This document shows positions 1 to 7,853 of a DNA stretch of 64,000 bases, one piece after another. The stretch spans positions 124,001 to 188,000 of the forward strand of contig NZ_JAQFIN010000006.1 of NCBI RefSeq assembly GCF_029504695.1. Reading direction: 5' to 3'. The notes beneath the pieces are model-generated. The model ran no database searches and was not told the DNA's origin. It worked only from the letters and a program-made list of their open reading frames with translations. Position 1 is the stretch's first letter. Each line of letters starts with the position of its first letter. Both the position numbers and the translations under genes were made by a program. The DNA is from Parabacteroides sp. PF5-6 (GTDB taxonomy: Bacteria > Bacteroidota > Bacteroidia > Bacteroidales > Tannerellaceae).

Positions 1-49
1 GTGAGTATTAATTTAGGTAGTCTCTAAAATGTTTTACTTGCTTTTATCC

Positions 50-88
50 GAACCGGGGATGTTGGCGCAACTCCGGTTCTTCCGTTTT
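50..88 (+). terminator. Probable terminator hairpin
   Basis: A 7-bp stem (50-56 with 73-79) carries an inner 4-bp stem (61-64 with 68-71) and is followed by a T-rich tail at 80-88. The tail lies on the plus side, so it would end a rightward transcript entering from outside the window. Nothing else is recognisable in bases 1-111. Confidence 0.4.
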
Positions 89-111
89 TGTTCGGCTTAT
101 TCCATAGGCAT

Positions 112-1110
112 TTATTTTTTAAGTTTAAAAATTTCGTATTGATCGTTATTTTTCCGGTAGTCCAACCGTCTTGTTTCTTTCAGGAAGTCGAGTACTTTCT
201 CTATTGTAGCTGTTTCATATACCCGGCTATTGAAAGTTTCTTCTTCCAGCTCTTTATCCAGGATCACAATTTTCACATTGAAGCGGCGCTCAAGATCATC
301 GACAATATAAGCCAGTGTTTTGTTTGCATAACTAAGTTCACCGACAGTCCACGATTTTAATAGGCTGGTATCTACATTTCGTTTGACATTCAGCCCATTT
401 TCCTTTGAATAGGATGCCTGGTCGTTTGGCTCTAAAACAACCCGGTCGCCATCGTGTTCAATGGAAGCCACTTCCACTTTTCCTTCAGCCAGTGTGACCA
501 ATGTGTTGCCCGAAGGGTAGGCTTCTACATTGAACTTGGTACCAAGAACGGTAACACTAATCAGGTCGGTCCGGACAATAAAAGGGGACTTTTCATCATG
601 TACAACTTCAAAAAAACCTTCTCCTTGTAATGTGACCGTTCGGTTCTTTGCCGTAAAACTGGCTGGATATACCAACCGGCTTTCCGCGTTGAGCCAGACT
701 TTTGTCCCATCGGTCAAAGTGATGGCGCTCCGTTGACCTTTTGGGACCTCGATTATATTCATGCTTTGTGCTACAATTTCCGCATCTTTCTGCAGTTTAT
801 ACAAACTTGTTCCTAAAAAGGCGATGATAAGAATGGCGGCAGCATACCCCACCCACGATAACATTTTCTTGCGTGATATCTGCAGGCGGCGAATACGGGC
901 TTCCGGCTTTTGTATGATAAACCGGTTATATGCTTCACATATTTCTTTTTCTTCCGAGAACTGAATTTCATCTTTCAGGCTCCAGATACGTTCCATTTCG
1001 AATAACCAGCTTGCATTTTCAGTGTCTTCCTCGATCCATTCTTTTACCTGGCATAGTTCCTCCGGGGTACACTGTTTATTCAAAAATCGTAAGAGTAGTT
1101 GTTCGCCCAT
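112..1110 (-). CDS. FecR-family anti-sigma factor
   Basis: Inner-membrane anti-sigma/signal-transduction protein that holds a partner ECF sigma factor until an outer-membrane TonB receptor signals. Seen: a cytoplasmic N-terminal region (about 1-83), one membrane segment at about 84-104, a periplasmic FecR domain (about 120-215, with TLTDGTKVWLNAESRLVYP) and a C-terminal DUF4974-like domain (about 255-330). Its 332 residues are normal for Bacteroidetes FecR. It lies 146 bp downstream of the sigma gene on the same strand. In this family the regulated SusC/SusD-type receptor genes usually follow; here they would lie beyond base 1 and cannot be seen. Family assignment is firm; the ligand is unknown. 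Confidence 0.93.
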   Translation of the reverse strand: MGEQLLLRFLNKQCTPEELCQVKEWIEEDTENASWLFEMERIWSLKDEIQFSEEKEICEAYNRFIIQKPEARIRRLQISRKKMLSWVGYAAAILIIAFLGTSLYKLQKDAEIVAQSMNIIEVPKGQRSAITLTDGTKVWLNAESRLVYPASFTAKNRTVTLQGEGFFEVVHDEKSPFIVRTDLISVTVLGTKFNVEAYPSGNTLVTLAEGKVEVASIEHDGDRVVLEPNDQASYSKENGLNVKRNVDTSLLKSWTVGELSYANKTLAYIVDDLERRFNVKIVILDKELEEETFNSRVYETATIEKVLDFLKETRRLDYRKNNDQYEIFKLKK

Positions 1111-1192
1111 ACCTTGTTTTACTTGTGTTTCTATTAATACGACAACTGAGAAAGGAAAACTACGTGGTCGGAAAGCATTTTTATACGCCCTG

Positions 1193-1259
1193 CTAAAAAA
1201 ATACCGAAGGCTATTCTAAAAACTCCGACGGCCTTTTTGAAATATCCGGCGCTACTTCA
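1193..1259 (-). repeat. 3'-end tandem array F (22-23 bp units)
   Basis: Three diverged units at 1238-1259 (22 bp), 1216-1237 (22 bp) and 1193-1215 (23 bp) on the sigma gene's coding strand. Each has an A-rich left arm, a G/C core (GCCGG, GCCGTCGG, GCCTTCGG) and a T-rich right arm. The first unit contains the sigma gene's TGA stop. The units resemble those of array B. Confidence 0.6.
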
Positions 1260-1811
1260 GAGAAAAGTGATCAGGTGGCGCAGTTGCTTACGTAGGGATA
1301 AAACCGCCTGGCGGATATGTCCTTCTACGGTGCGGGGGGAGATCTGCATCTGTTCGGCAATTTCTTTGTGTGACATTTCACTGAAATAGAAAAGATTGAA
1401 TGCTTCCGCGCATTTAGGAGGGAGTTGGTCAATGGCTTCTTTGATGCGGTCGGTGAGATCCCGGGTCATAATCTGGCTTAACACATCGTTTGTATCGGTG
1501 ACACTTTCCAGATAAGCGATACGGGCTTCTGCGATACGGATCCGTGACTCGTACTCTTCTACGAGGATTTGATGTTTCAGATGATTCAGGCAACGGTTCT
1601 GGATCCATTTGTAAAGATAAGACTGGATGTTTTCCGCTTCAATTTCTTTTTTCCGTTCCCAATAAGAGGTAAAGACTTCCTGCACGATATCTCTTGCCGT
1701 TTGTTCATCTACGAAGCGGCAAGCCAATCCCATCAACCTTGGGTAGAAGCGTTCAAAGAAAACTTTAAAGGTTAACGGATCGCCGTGTTTTAATTTTTCT
1801 ATGTCGATCAT
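1257..1811 (-). CDS. ECF RNA polymerase sigma-70 factor
   Basis: Extracytoplasmic-function sigma factor of the Bacteroidetes FecI-like group, 184 residues. Region 2 lies at about 23-54 (FYPRLMGLACRFVDEQTARD followed by IVQEVF). Region 4 lies at about 129-178 and contains the helix-turn-helix KEIAEQMQISPRTVEGHIRQ. It precedes the FecR gene in the same direction, the standard sigma/anti-sigma arrangement. A purine-rich ribosome site (GGAAAAGGA) precedes the ATG, and a promoter sits at 1890-1920. The target promoter and the inducing substrate are not visible. Confidence 0.93.
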   Translation of the reverse strand: MIDIEKLKHGDPLTFKVFFERFYPRLMGLACRFVDEQTARDIVQEVFTSYWERKKEIEAENIQSYLYKWIQNRCLNHLKHQILVEEYESRIRIAEARIAYLESVTDTNDVLSQIMTRDLTDRIKEAIDQLPPKCAEAFNLFYFSEMSHKEIAEQMQISPRTVEGHIRQAVLSLRKQLRHLITFL

Positions 1812-1889
1812 TTATTCCTTTTCCCGGCATACTGTCAGTTGCCACGAAGTTTGTTTCTACAATAGATTTAGATTCAGATATTCCGGAGG

Positions 1890-1920
1890 TAAAGATAGAG
1901 ATTTCCTTTGTGAAGCAAAA
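1890..1920 (-). promoter_or_regulatory. Promoter of the sigma/FecR unit
   Basis: Minus strand: -33 TTTTG (1916-1920), 18-bp spacer, -7 TATCTTTA (1890-1897), close to the Bacteroidetes TTTG/TAnnTTTG consensus. Confidence 0.5.
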
Positions 1921-1954
1921 ACCTATATGAACATTTTAAGTGATGAACTTTTTG

Positions 1955-1962
1955 TACCTTTG
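1955..1962 (+). promoter_or_regulatory. -7 box upstream of the zinc-transport genes
   Basis: TACCTTTG fits the Bacteroidetes -7 element. No clear -33 TTTG is visible. The start codon follows about 20 bases later, so the leader is very short. Confidence 0.5.
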
Positions 1963-1982
1963 CTTCTCTAAATGAAAAAAGA

Positions 1983-2864
1983 ATGAAATATATTCGTTAC
2001 GCCATATTCTTATTTACATTTTTTGCCTGTCAACCCAAGCCGGCTTCCGAACGAATTATCTCGGTCACCATCGAACCGCAGCGTTATTTCGCGGAAAAGA
2101 TCGGTGGAGATAAGTATAAGATTAATACCGTGGTGCCGATAGGACAGAGTCCGGAGACCTACGACCCGGCACCTCAACAGATGGTAGAGATCGGGAAGAG
2201 CCTTGCCTATTTCCAGATCGGACCGATCGGTTTCGAACTGGCATGGATGGATAATATTCAAAAGAATAATCCTACGGTTACGTTTTTCGACCTCTCAGAA
2301 GGCATGCATTTTATGGAAGAGAGCGAACATCATCACCATGCCGAAGGAGAAGCATGCGAATATGATCACGGGCATCATCACGGGCCACAGGATCCACATA
2401 TCTGGAGCTCGATACACGGAGCCAAAGTTGTCGCCCAGAATATGCTGGATGCTTTTATCGCACTGGATGAAGCGCATGCAGATCAGTACCGTCGGAACTA
2501 TGACGAATTGATAAAAGAAATCGACCGGACGGAAGAAGCGATTCTGCAATATCTGCAACCGGCCTTAAGTCGGGCTTTCATCATTTACCATCCGGCATTG
2601 ACCTATTTTGCCGAAGAGTTTAATCTGCAACAGCTCTGCATCGAGATGGATGGGAAAGAGCCGACTCCGGCACAACTGAAAGAACTGGTCGATATGGCCC
2701 GACTGTACAATGCACAGGTTATCTTCGTACAAAAAGAGTTCGATCAGAAGAACGCCGCACTGATTGCCAAAGAAACCGGCTGCCGTCTGGTGACGATCAA
2801 TCCGTTGGCTTACGATTGGAGTAAAGAAATGATACATATTGCGAAAGCATTAATCGATGAATAA
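1983..2864 (+). CDS. znuA: Zinc/manganese-type ABC transporter substrate-binding lipoprotein
   Basis: Cluster A-I metal-binding protein (ZnuA/TroA family) that would capture Zn2+ or Mn2+ for an ABC importer. Seen: lipoprotein signal with Cys16 (FFAC), a His-rich acidic loop at 113-134 typical of zinc-binding members, and likely ligands His139 (DPHIW), His203 (YHPALTYF) and Asp278 (NPLAYDW). The usual first ligand, a His in PHxYEP, is Glu58 here (SPETYDP), which may alter the site. It overlaps the ATPase gene by 8 bases, indicating translational coupling. The ATG at 1983 is chosen because an upstream ATG at 1972 meets a stop at once. Metal identity is inferred from the His loop. Confidence 0.88.
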   Translation: MKYIRYAIFLFTFFACQPKPASERIISVTIEPQRYFAEKIGGDKYKINTVVPIGQSPETYDPAPQQMVEIGKSLAYFQIGPIGFELAWMDNIQKNNPTVTFFDLSEGMHFMEESEHHHHAEGEACEYDHGHHHGPQDPHIWSSIHGAKVVAQNMLDAFIALDEAHADQYRRNYDELIKEIDRTEEAILQYLQPALSRAFIIYHPALTYFAEEFNLQQLCIEMDGKEPTPAQLKELVDMARLYNAQVIFVQKEFDQKNAALIAKETGCRLVTINPLAYDWSKEMIHIAKALIDE

Positions 2865-3621
2865 ACGGATAGAGATACAGCAGCTCACAGCGGGATATCC
2901 CGGGAAGCCGGTCTTACACGAGGTAAACCTGGATGTTTGGGAGAATGACTTTCTGGGCATTATCGGGCCTAACGGAGGCGGGAAGACTACGCTGTTGAAA
3001 GTAATCCTGGGCTTGCTCGTTCCGGAGAAGGGGACGGTCAACTATTACCACAATGGTGCGCCTGTATCCTCCCTGAAGATCGGTTATCTTCCGCAAACGA
3101 ATCTGATTGATAAGAAATTCCCGATATCCGTATGGGAGGTCATTTCCTCCGGTTTGTCGTCGGAGAAACCCCTTTTCCGGGGATTCAATAAGATGCAAAC
3201 CGAACGGATTGAAGAGGTGATCCACCAGATGGGACTGGACGATTTATCGGACCGTCCGATCGGAGAGCTATCCGGCGGACAGTTGCAACGGGTATTGCTC
3301 GGGCGTTCTATCGTTTCACGGCCGGAAGTATTGATTCTGGACGAACCCAATTCGTATGTCGACAAGCGGTTCGAGTCCCATTTCTATGAACTATTAAGCG
3401 AGATCAATAAAGAAAGTGCGATTATCCTGGTTTCCCATGATATGGGCACAATCCTTCCGATGGTGAAAAACATTGCCTGCGTGAATGAGACGCTTCATTA
3501 TCATGCCGGAAGTGATATTACGGAAGAATGGGTAGGCCATGCCTATTCCTGTCCGATCGAGTTGGTGGGTCATGGGGATCTGCCTCACCGGATATTAAAA
3601 ACACATCAACATCCTGAGTAA
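2857..3621 (+). CDS. znuC: Zinc/manganese-type ABC transporter ATPase
   Basis: Nucleotide-binding subunit of a metal ABC importer, 254 residues. Walker A GPNGGGKTT (37-45), Q-loop Gln80, signature LSGGQ (138-142), Walker B LILDEP (159-164) and H-loop His194 are all intact, so it should hydrolyse ATP. The C-terminal tail with CPIELVGHG and further histidines is typical of ZnuC-like ATPases. It starts inside the last codons of the binding-protein gene. No integral-membrane permease (ZnuB) follows; the next gene is an epimerase 32 bases away. The permease must be encoded elsewhere or lost. Confidence 0.92.
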   Translation: MNKRIEIQQLTAGYPGKPVLHEVNLDVWENDFLGIIGPNGGGKTTLLKVILGLLVPEKGTVNYYHNGAPVSSLKIGYLPQTNLIDKKFPISVWEVISSGLSSEKPLFRGFNKMQTERIEEVIHQMGLDDLSDRPIGELSGGQLQRVLLGRSIVSRPEVLILDEPNSYVDKRFESHFYELLSEINKESAIILVSHDMGTILPMVKNIACVNETLHYHAGSDITEEWVGHAYSCPIELVGHGDLPHRILKTHQHPE

Positions 3622-3653
3622 TTAAATTAACCGATCAGTAGAAAATATAGGCG

Positions 3654-5207
3654 ATGCAAAAGAATAATGGCAAACAGGAGAGTATTCAATTATCTCTTTT
3701 TGATTCGTTTACGCCGGAACCCCCGGCTGCAGCTCCTATTATAGAGGGACCTGCGGAGGAGCCGCTGGAAGAGCCATTGGAAGAACCTGTGCCGGAGCGA
3801 ATAGAGGAGTCCGAAGAAGAATCCCTATCAGAAGAACCGGTCGAGGAGTCCGTAGAGGAAGTAGTAGCGGAAGAGCCTTTAAAGCCCTTAAAGCCCTCAC
3901 CTCCTTTGACCTCCACAGAAGAGCTTCTCCAGCCTATGGTCATTTATTTTGATGCAAACGACACCCCTCAAACATCCGCATCAGCTCCCGAAACAGAGGT
4001 TGAGCCCGAAATTGAGCTTGAACCCAAAGCAGAGGTTGAGCCGGTAGCCGGAATCGAACCGGAAGCTAATCCCGATCCTATAGCTCCTATAGTCCCTTCC
4101 GATCCTATAGCTCTTATAGCCCCTACAGCGCCTATAATCCCTGCTGTTCCTACCGTTTCTACAGCTCCTATAACCCCTTCGGCCCTTCCTGAAGAAAAAT
4201 GCAGGATCTTAATCACCGGCGCCAGCGGATTTATTGGCGGCTTTTTGGTCCGGGAAGCCTTAAACAGAGGGTATGAAGTATGGGCGGGAATACGTTCCGG
4301 CAGTAGCCGGGCACGGTTGCGGGATGAGCGTATCCATTTTATCGACCTGGCTTATGGTGAAGAGATCAGGCTCAAGAAGCAACTGGAAGAGTTTCGACGT
4401 GATCATGGTGCCTGGCATTATATTATTCATAATGCCGGCTTAACTAAGACGTTCGACAAAAGCGAGTTCTTTCGCGTGAACGCGGGAAACACGAGCCGTT
4501 TTGTCGAAGCATTGAATGCTGCCGATTGCCGGCCCGAGAAGTTCCTGTTGATGAGTAGCCTGAGCAGCTATGGCCCGGGCGACGAGAAAGGTTTCACCCC
4601 TATCCGCTTAGAGGATGAACAGCGACCGGATACGGCTTATGGGCAAAGCAAATTGGAAGCCGAGAACATTGTACGCAACCAGAACTATTTCCCCTACGTT
4701 ATCCTGCGTCCGACCGGTGTCTACGGCCCGGGCGAGCTTGATTACTTTATGGAGATTAAGAGTATCCGTTCGGGATTCGATTTTACCGTCGGCATGACGC
4801 CGCAGCGTATCACCTTTATCTACGTGAAAGACCTGGCAACTGTTGCTTTTCTTGCTTTAGAGAAAGAGGATATACGCAATCGCCACTACTTCGTCGCCGA
4901 TGGCGATGTGTATACCGATCATTCTTTTGCCCGGATGATCCAGGAGATCGTTGCGAAGAAACGGGTGATCAGGGCGCGTATCCCTTCCGGGCTGGTGTAT
5001 GTTGCCTGCCTATTCTCTGAGAAAGTCGGTAAGCTAAACCGGAAAAGTATGACTTTGAATACGGATAAATATAAGATCCTGAAGCAGCGTAACTGGGTGT
5101 GTGATGTTACGCCGCTTCAGGAAGATCTCGGTTTCACTCCTGCCTACTCCCTGCGCGAAGGCCTTGAAGAGGCAATCGCATGGTATATTGATGAGGGGTG
5201 GCTCTAA
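3654..5207 (+). CDS. Extended-SDR NAD-dependent epimerase/dehydratase with acidic Pro-rich N-terminus
   Basis: The C-terminal two thirds (about 183-517) is an extended short-chain dehydrogenase/epimerase: nucleotide motif GASGFIG (189-195), serines at 301-302, and catalytic YGQSK with Tyr329 and Lys333. The substrate is unknown; a nucleotide sugar or sterol-like compound is possible. The first 180 residues are low-complexity: Glu/Pro-rich (21-80), then VEPE-like (113-140) and PIAPI-like repeats (141-178). There is no signal peptide. Residues 12-16 read QLSLF, the textbook beta-sliding-clamp motif. It follows the metal ABC genes by 32 bases and may share their transcript. The extension is unusual for this roughly 330-residue family. 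Confidence 0.85.
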   Translation: MQKNNGKQESIQLSLFDSFTPEPPAAAPIIEGPAEEPLEEPLEEPVPERIEESEEESLSEEPVEESVEEVVAEEPLKPLKPSPPLTSTEELLQPMVIYFDANDTPQTSASAPETEVEPEIELEPKAEVEPVAGIEPEANPDPIAPIVPSDPIALIAPTAPIIPAVPTVSTAPITPSALPEEKCRILITGASGFIGGFLVREALNRGYEVWAGIRSGSSRARLRDERIHFIDLAYGEEIRLKKQLEEFRRDHGAWHYIIHNAGLTKTFDKSEFFRVNAGNTSRFVEALNAADCRPEKFLLMSSLSSYGPGDEKGFTPIRLEDEQRPDTAYGQSKLEAENIVRNQNYFPYVILRPTGVYGPGELDYFMEIKSIRSGFDFTVGMTPQRITFIYVKDLATVAFLALEKEDIRNRHYFVADGDVYTDHSFARMIQEIVAKKRVIRARIPSGLVYVACLFSEKVGKLNRKSMTLNTDKYKILKQRNWVCDVTPLQEDLGFTPAYSLREGLEEAIAWYIDEGWL

Positions 5208-5209
5208 GC

Positions 5210-5274
5210 AATTATGAATTATGAATTATGAGATCACAGATACTATATCTTCTCATAATTCATAATTCATAATT
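5210..5274. terminator. Perfect 24-bp inverted repeat between convergent genes
   Basis: Arms 5210-5233 and 5251-5274 are perfectly complementary around a 17-base loop and are built from AATTATG/CATAATT repeats. A T-rich stretch follows on the plus side. It sits between convergent genes, so a bidirectional terminator is likely. A close relative lies at 11251-11323. Confidence 0.65.
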
Positions 5275-5283
5275 GTTTTACTT

Positions 5284-6090
5284 TCATTCGTTGACTTGCT
5301 TCACCGAGCCTGAGCCTGCAATGCTTTTGGTGATATTGCTGGGGTTGCCTTTGTATTTTATACGGCCACTACCGGCGACGCTGACGTCGATATTCTGGTT
5401 CACATAGGCTTCGATATCTCCGCTGCCGGCAATTTCGCATTTCATGTCTTCAATTCGGAAATCAAACGCCCGGACATCACCGCTGCCGGCCACTTCAAAC
5501 GTCGCTTTTTGCGTTTCCCCGCCCATATTCAGCGTGCCGCTGCCGGCGATATTGCCTTTGAACTCCTGCGTATAGATCTGCTTGGCATTTACGGTAGCGC
5601 TGCCGGCGATTTCCGTACTTAACCGGCGGGTGTCTACCCGCTCGTTCAGGTTAAGCTTGCCGGAACCGGCAAGGGAGAAGTGTAACTGATCGGTCTGAAG
5701 CGGACTGTTCGCATCGAAAGTAGAGCTGCCGGCGATATCTGCCTTGACCAGCTCGCGCGAGTGGGTGTTGACGGTAAACTCCGTCGGGCGGATAAAGGTG
5801 TTGCGCCGGTATTCTTTCTTGGGGCGGATCACCAGGGCGTTGTTATCCTCGATCAAGAACTCATAGATATCATAGATATTCTGATCGGTTGTGACCTGTA
5901 GGAACGGCTCTTCATCCGACTGGCTGTAATTGATATGGATCGTTCCGGACGTCTTGATCTTTGTGTATTCGCCAATAGGGATATTGTTGGTAACTATGTT
6001 TCCGTCTCCTTTAATGATTTGTCCCGGCAGGCAGCTATTCAAAAGGAAGAATAGAGACAACAGGATCGCACTTGTGATTTTTGTTTTCAT
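5284..6090 (-). CDS. Head-GIN domain (DUF2807) lipoprotein, AGSG type
   Basis: Secreted putative adhesin-like protein of the head GIN family (PF10988); the molecular role of the family is not established. I start it at 6090 (MKTKITSA) rather than at an in-frame ATG at 6123 that would overlap the upstream gene; this gives 268 residues. A lipoprotein signal ends in FLLNSC. The body repeats AGSG roughly every 17-24 residues, with KGDG or KGN-like edges, as expected for stacked beta-helix turns. It is the last gene of a three-gene operon with two paralogues. The repeated dipeptide differs in each paralogue of the cluster. Confidence 0.82.
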   Translation of the reverse strand: MKTKITSAILLSLFFLLNSCLPGQIIKGDGNIVTNNIPIGEYTKIKTSGTIHINYSQSDEEPFLQVTTDQNIYDIYEFLIEDNNALVIRPKKEYRRNTFIRPTEFTVNTHSRELVKADIAGSSTFDANSPLQTDQLHFSLAGSGKLNLNERVDTRRLSTEIAGSATVNAKQIYTQEFKGNIAGSGTLNMGGETQKATFEVAGSGDVRAFDFRIEDMKCEIAGSGDIEAYVNQNIDVSVAGSGRIKYKGNPSNITKSIAGSGSVKQVNE

Positions 6091-6112
6091 ATATGTATTC
6101 GTATTACTATTT

Positions 6113-6886
6113 TTAATTCGCATTTTTCACTCTCCCGATACCCGAAGAAGAGGTCTTAACCTTTGCTTCTCCTTTGTATTTGATGTTTCCGACACCTGAG
6201 GTCTCGGCATCTAAGTGTTCGGATGCCATCACCTGCATATTGCCTACGCCGCTGACTTCCGCTTTCAGGTTTTTGACCGTACAGTCGTAAGCGAAGATCT
6301 TACCTACACCCGAGACGTAATAGTTTCCTTTTTCGGCTTCACCGGCTAAGTGCATATTGCCCACGCCCGATACATCGCAAGTGATCTCCCGCGCGGAAAG
6401 ATCGGATATCTCCATATCGCCTACACCGCTGACTTCGAGGCGGATCCGGTTGACTGCCAGCTCGCCTTTATTGTGGAAATCCATGCAGCCATGGATATGA
6501 ACCGCCGTCAGATCGGAGGAACTGCCGGTAACGGTCATTTCGGTCGGCTTGACTTTGAGGTCTTCTTCTGCTTCGATATATAGTTTTCCGTCTTTCTCTT
6601 TGACATTCAGCCATTGAAAAAGATTTTCATCCGTAGTAATTTTCAACGTTGCCGAGCCATAGGCCTGGGTGTAGTGGAAGACCGGAGACCGCTTTTTGTT
6701 TTTCTTGAAGTTTAATCCCGAGGTTCCTTCGAACTCAATGCCCTCGCCGAGGATTAAGCGCGTATAGTCGCCCACCTGGAAGGTTCGTGTTTCTATTTTG
6801 CCGTTGCCTTTGATCCTGTCGGCGGCATAACAAGAAGCGATATTTAACAGGAAAAGCCCGATCAATACGGTGATTTTTGCTTTCAT
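6113..6886 (-). CDS. Head-GIN domain (DUF2807) protein, SGVG type
   Basis: Exported paralogue of the neighbouring head-GIN proteins, 257 residues. The N-terminus has a signal peptide (LFLLNIASCYA) with either signal peptidase I or lipoprotein processing possible. The repeated turn motif is SGVG rather than AGSG, occurring about six times, ending SSGIGRVK. An early block after RIKGNGKIETR is shared with the other copies. It lies 2 bases downstream of the next paralogue and 22 bases upstream of the last one, so all three are almost certainly cotranscribed. Function unknown; a surface or periplasmic beta-solenoid is the likely form. Confidence 0.82.
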   Translation of the reverse strand: MKAKITVLIGLFLLNIASCYAADRIKGNGKIETRTFQVGDYTRLILGEGIEFEGTSGLNFKKNKKRSPVFHYTQAYGSATLKITTDENLFQWLNVKEKDGKLYIEAEEDLKVKPTEMTVTGSSSDLTAVHIHGCMDFHNKGELAVNRIRLEVSGVGDMEISDLSAREITCDVSGVGNMHLAGEAEKGNYYVSGVGKIFAYDCTVKNLKAEVSGVGNMQVMASEHLDAETSGVGNIKYKGEAKVKTSSSGIGRVKNAN

Positions 6887-6888
6887 CT

Positions 6889-7671
6889 TTATTCTATTTT
6901 AGTGATTGTTCCTTTCCCGATTGTCGTTTGCACATCGGGATCTATCCCTTTATATTTGACAGTGCCTTTGCCAATGATACTGACTTTCAACTTCTCCGTG
7001 GCCTGGATTTCCGCCATGCCGCTGCCGGTGATTTTGCAACTGAGGTCGGCTACTTTCGCGTCGAAGGCATGAAGGTCATTACTTCCGGTAATCGAGTATT
7101 TGCCGGTAACGGCTTTCCCGCCTTTCAGCCTGATCGAACCCGATCCGTCCATATCACATTTCAACTCTTCGGCTTCCAGATCGTTTACAATGATATTGGC
7201 ACTTTGCCGCGTAAGCAATTCCAACGTCCCGGCTTTGATGCCGCCGGTGCAGTTAATCAGGCAATTGCCCGTGCCTCGCAAGATGATCTCATCGCCCGAC
7301 AAGGGCTTCTGGATATTCAAAGCGGCATTGCCTGCCAGACGCGCTTCTTTCAACCAGGGTGAGTTGGATTTCACGGTGAATTGGGTGATATTCTCTATTT
7401 TTATTTTCCGAAACTCGATGGTGAGCTCCCGGTTTTTCACTTCAATCACCAGATGCGGATAGAGATTTTCATCGATCGTCACTTCAACAAATGGAGACGC
7501 CACATCGGATTGTTCATACTGAAAAGCCATAGGCCCATTGATACGGATCTCATTGAAATCGCTTACGGTTACTTTTTCCGTCGTCAACACTCCATTTCCT
7601 TTCACCGGATCAGCCGCCCAGGCGATGAGCGATAAACAACAGAGGCTAACAACTAATAAGGCTTCTTTCAT
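6889..7671 (-). CDS. Head-GIN domain (DUF2807) protein, first gene of operon
   Basis: Exported head-GIN protein of 260 residues with signal peptide MKEALLVVSLCCLSLIAWAA. Repeat motifs are the most degenerate of the four copies: DGSGS, TGSND, TGSGM, IGKGT. It shares with the others the PVKGNG start and the Glu/Asn-rich segment after the signal peptide. A complete Bacteroidetes promoter lies upstream at 7775-7806. Head of the operon running to 5284. Function is unknown beyond the family assignment. Confidence 0.8.
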   Translation of the reverse strand: MKEALLVVSLCCLSLIAWAADPVKGNGVLTTEKVTVSDFNEIRINGPMAFQYEQSDVASPFVEVTIDENLYPHLVIEVKNRELTIEFRKIKIENITQFTVKSNSPWLKEARLAGNAALNIQKPLSGDEIILRGTGNCLINCTGGIKAGTLELLTRQSANIIVNDLEAEELKCDMDGSGSIRLKGGKAVTGKYSITGSNDLHAFDAKVADLSCKITGSGMAEIQATEKLKVSIIGKGTVKYKGIDPDVQTTIGKGTITKIE

Positions 7672-7774
7672 ACATTATTATTCTTATTATTAATGGCTCG
7701 TTTCATCTTCTTCCTTTCGAAATTTGACTCTTTATAAAAAGAAAAGGTTACAACCCATAACGCTTTTCTTCAGA

Positions 7775-7806
7775 CAAACTTATATAAATAACAAATACCT
7801 TGCAAC
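7775..7806 (-). promoter_or_regulatory. Promoter of the three-gene head-GIN operon
   Basis: Minus strand: -33 GTTG (7803-7806), 20-bp spacer, -7 TAAGTTTG (7775-7782). The -33 element lies inside the hairpin at 7796-7814, which probably terminates the upstream paralogue. Confidence 0.55.
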
Positions 7807-7814
7807 GCAAGGTA
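7796..7814 (-). terminator. Hairpin downstream of the SGSG head-GIN gene
   Basis: An 8-bp perfect stem TACCTTGC/GCAAGGTA with a 3-base loop lies 40 bases past the stop of the gene at 7854-8678. On the minus strand it is followed by TTTGTTATTTAT. Confidence 0.5.
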
Positions 7815-7853
7815 CTGTTTATTCTATTTAATTAACATTTTGAATCGGAATAC

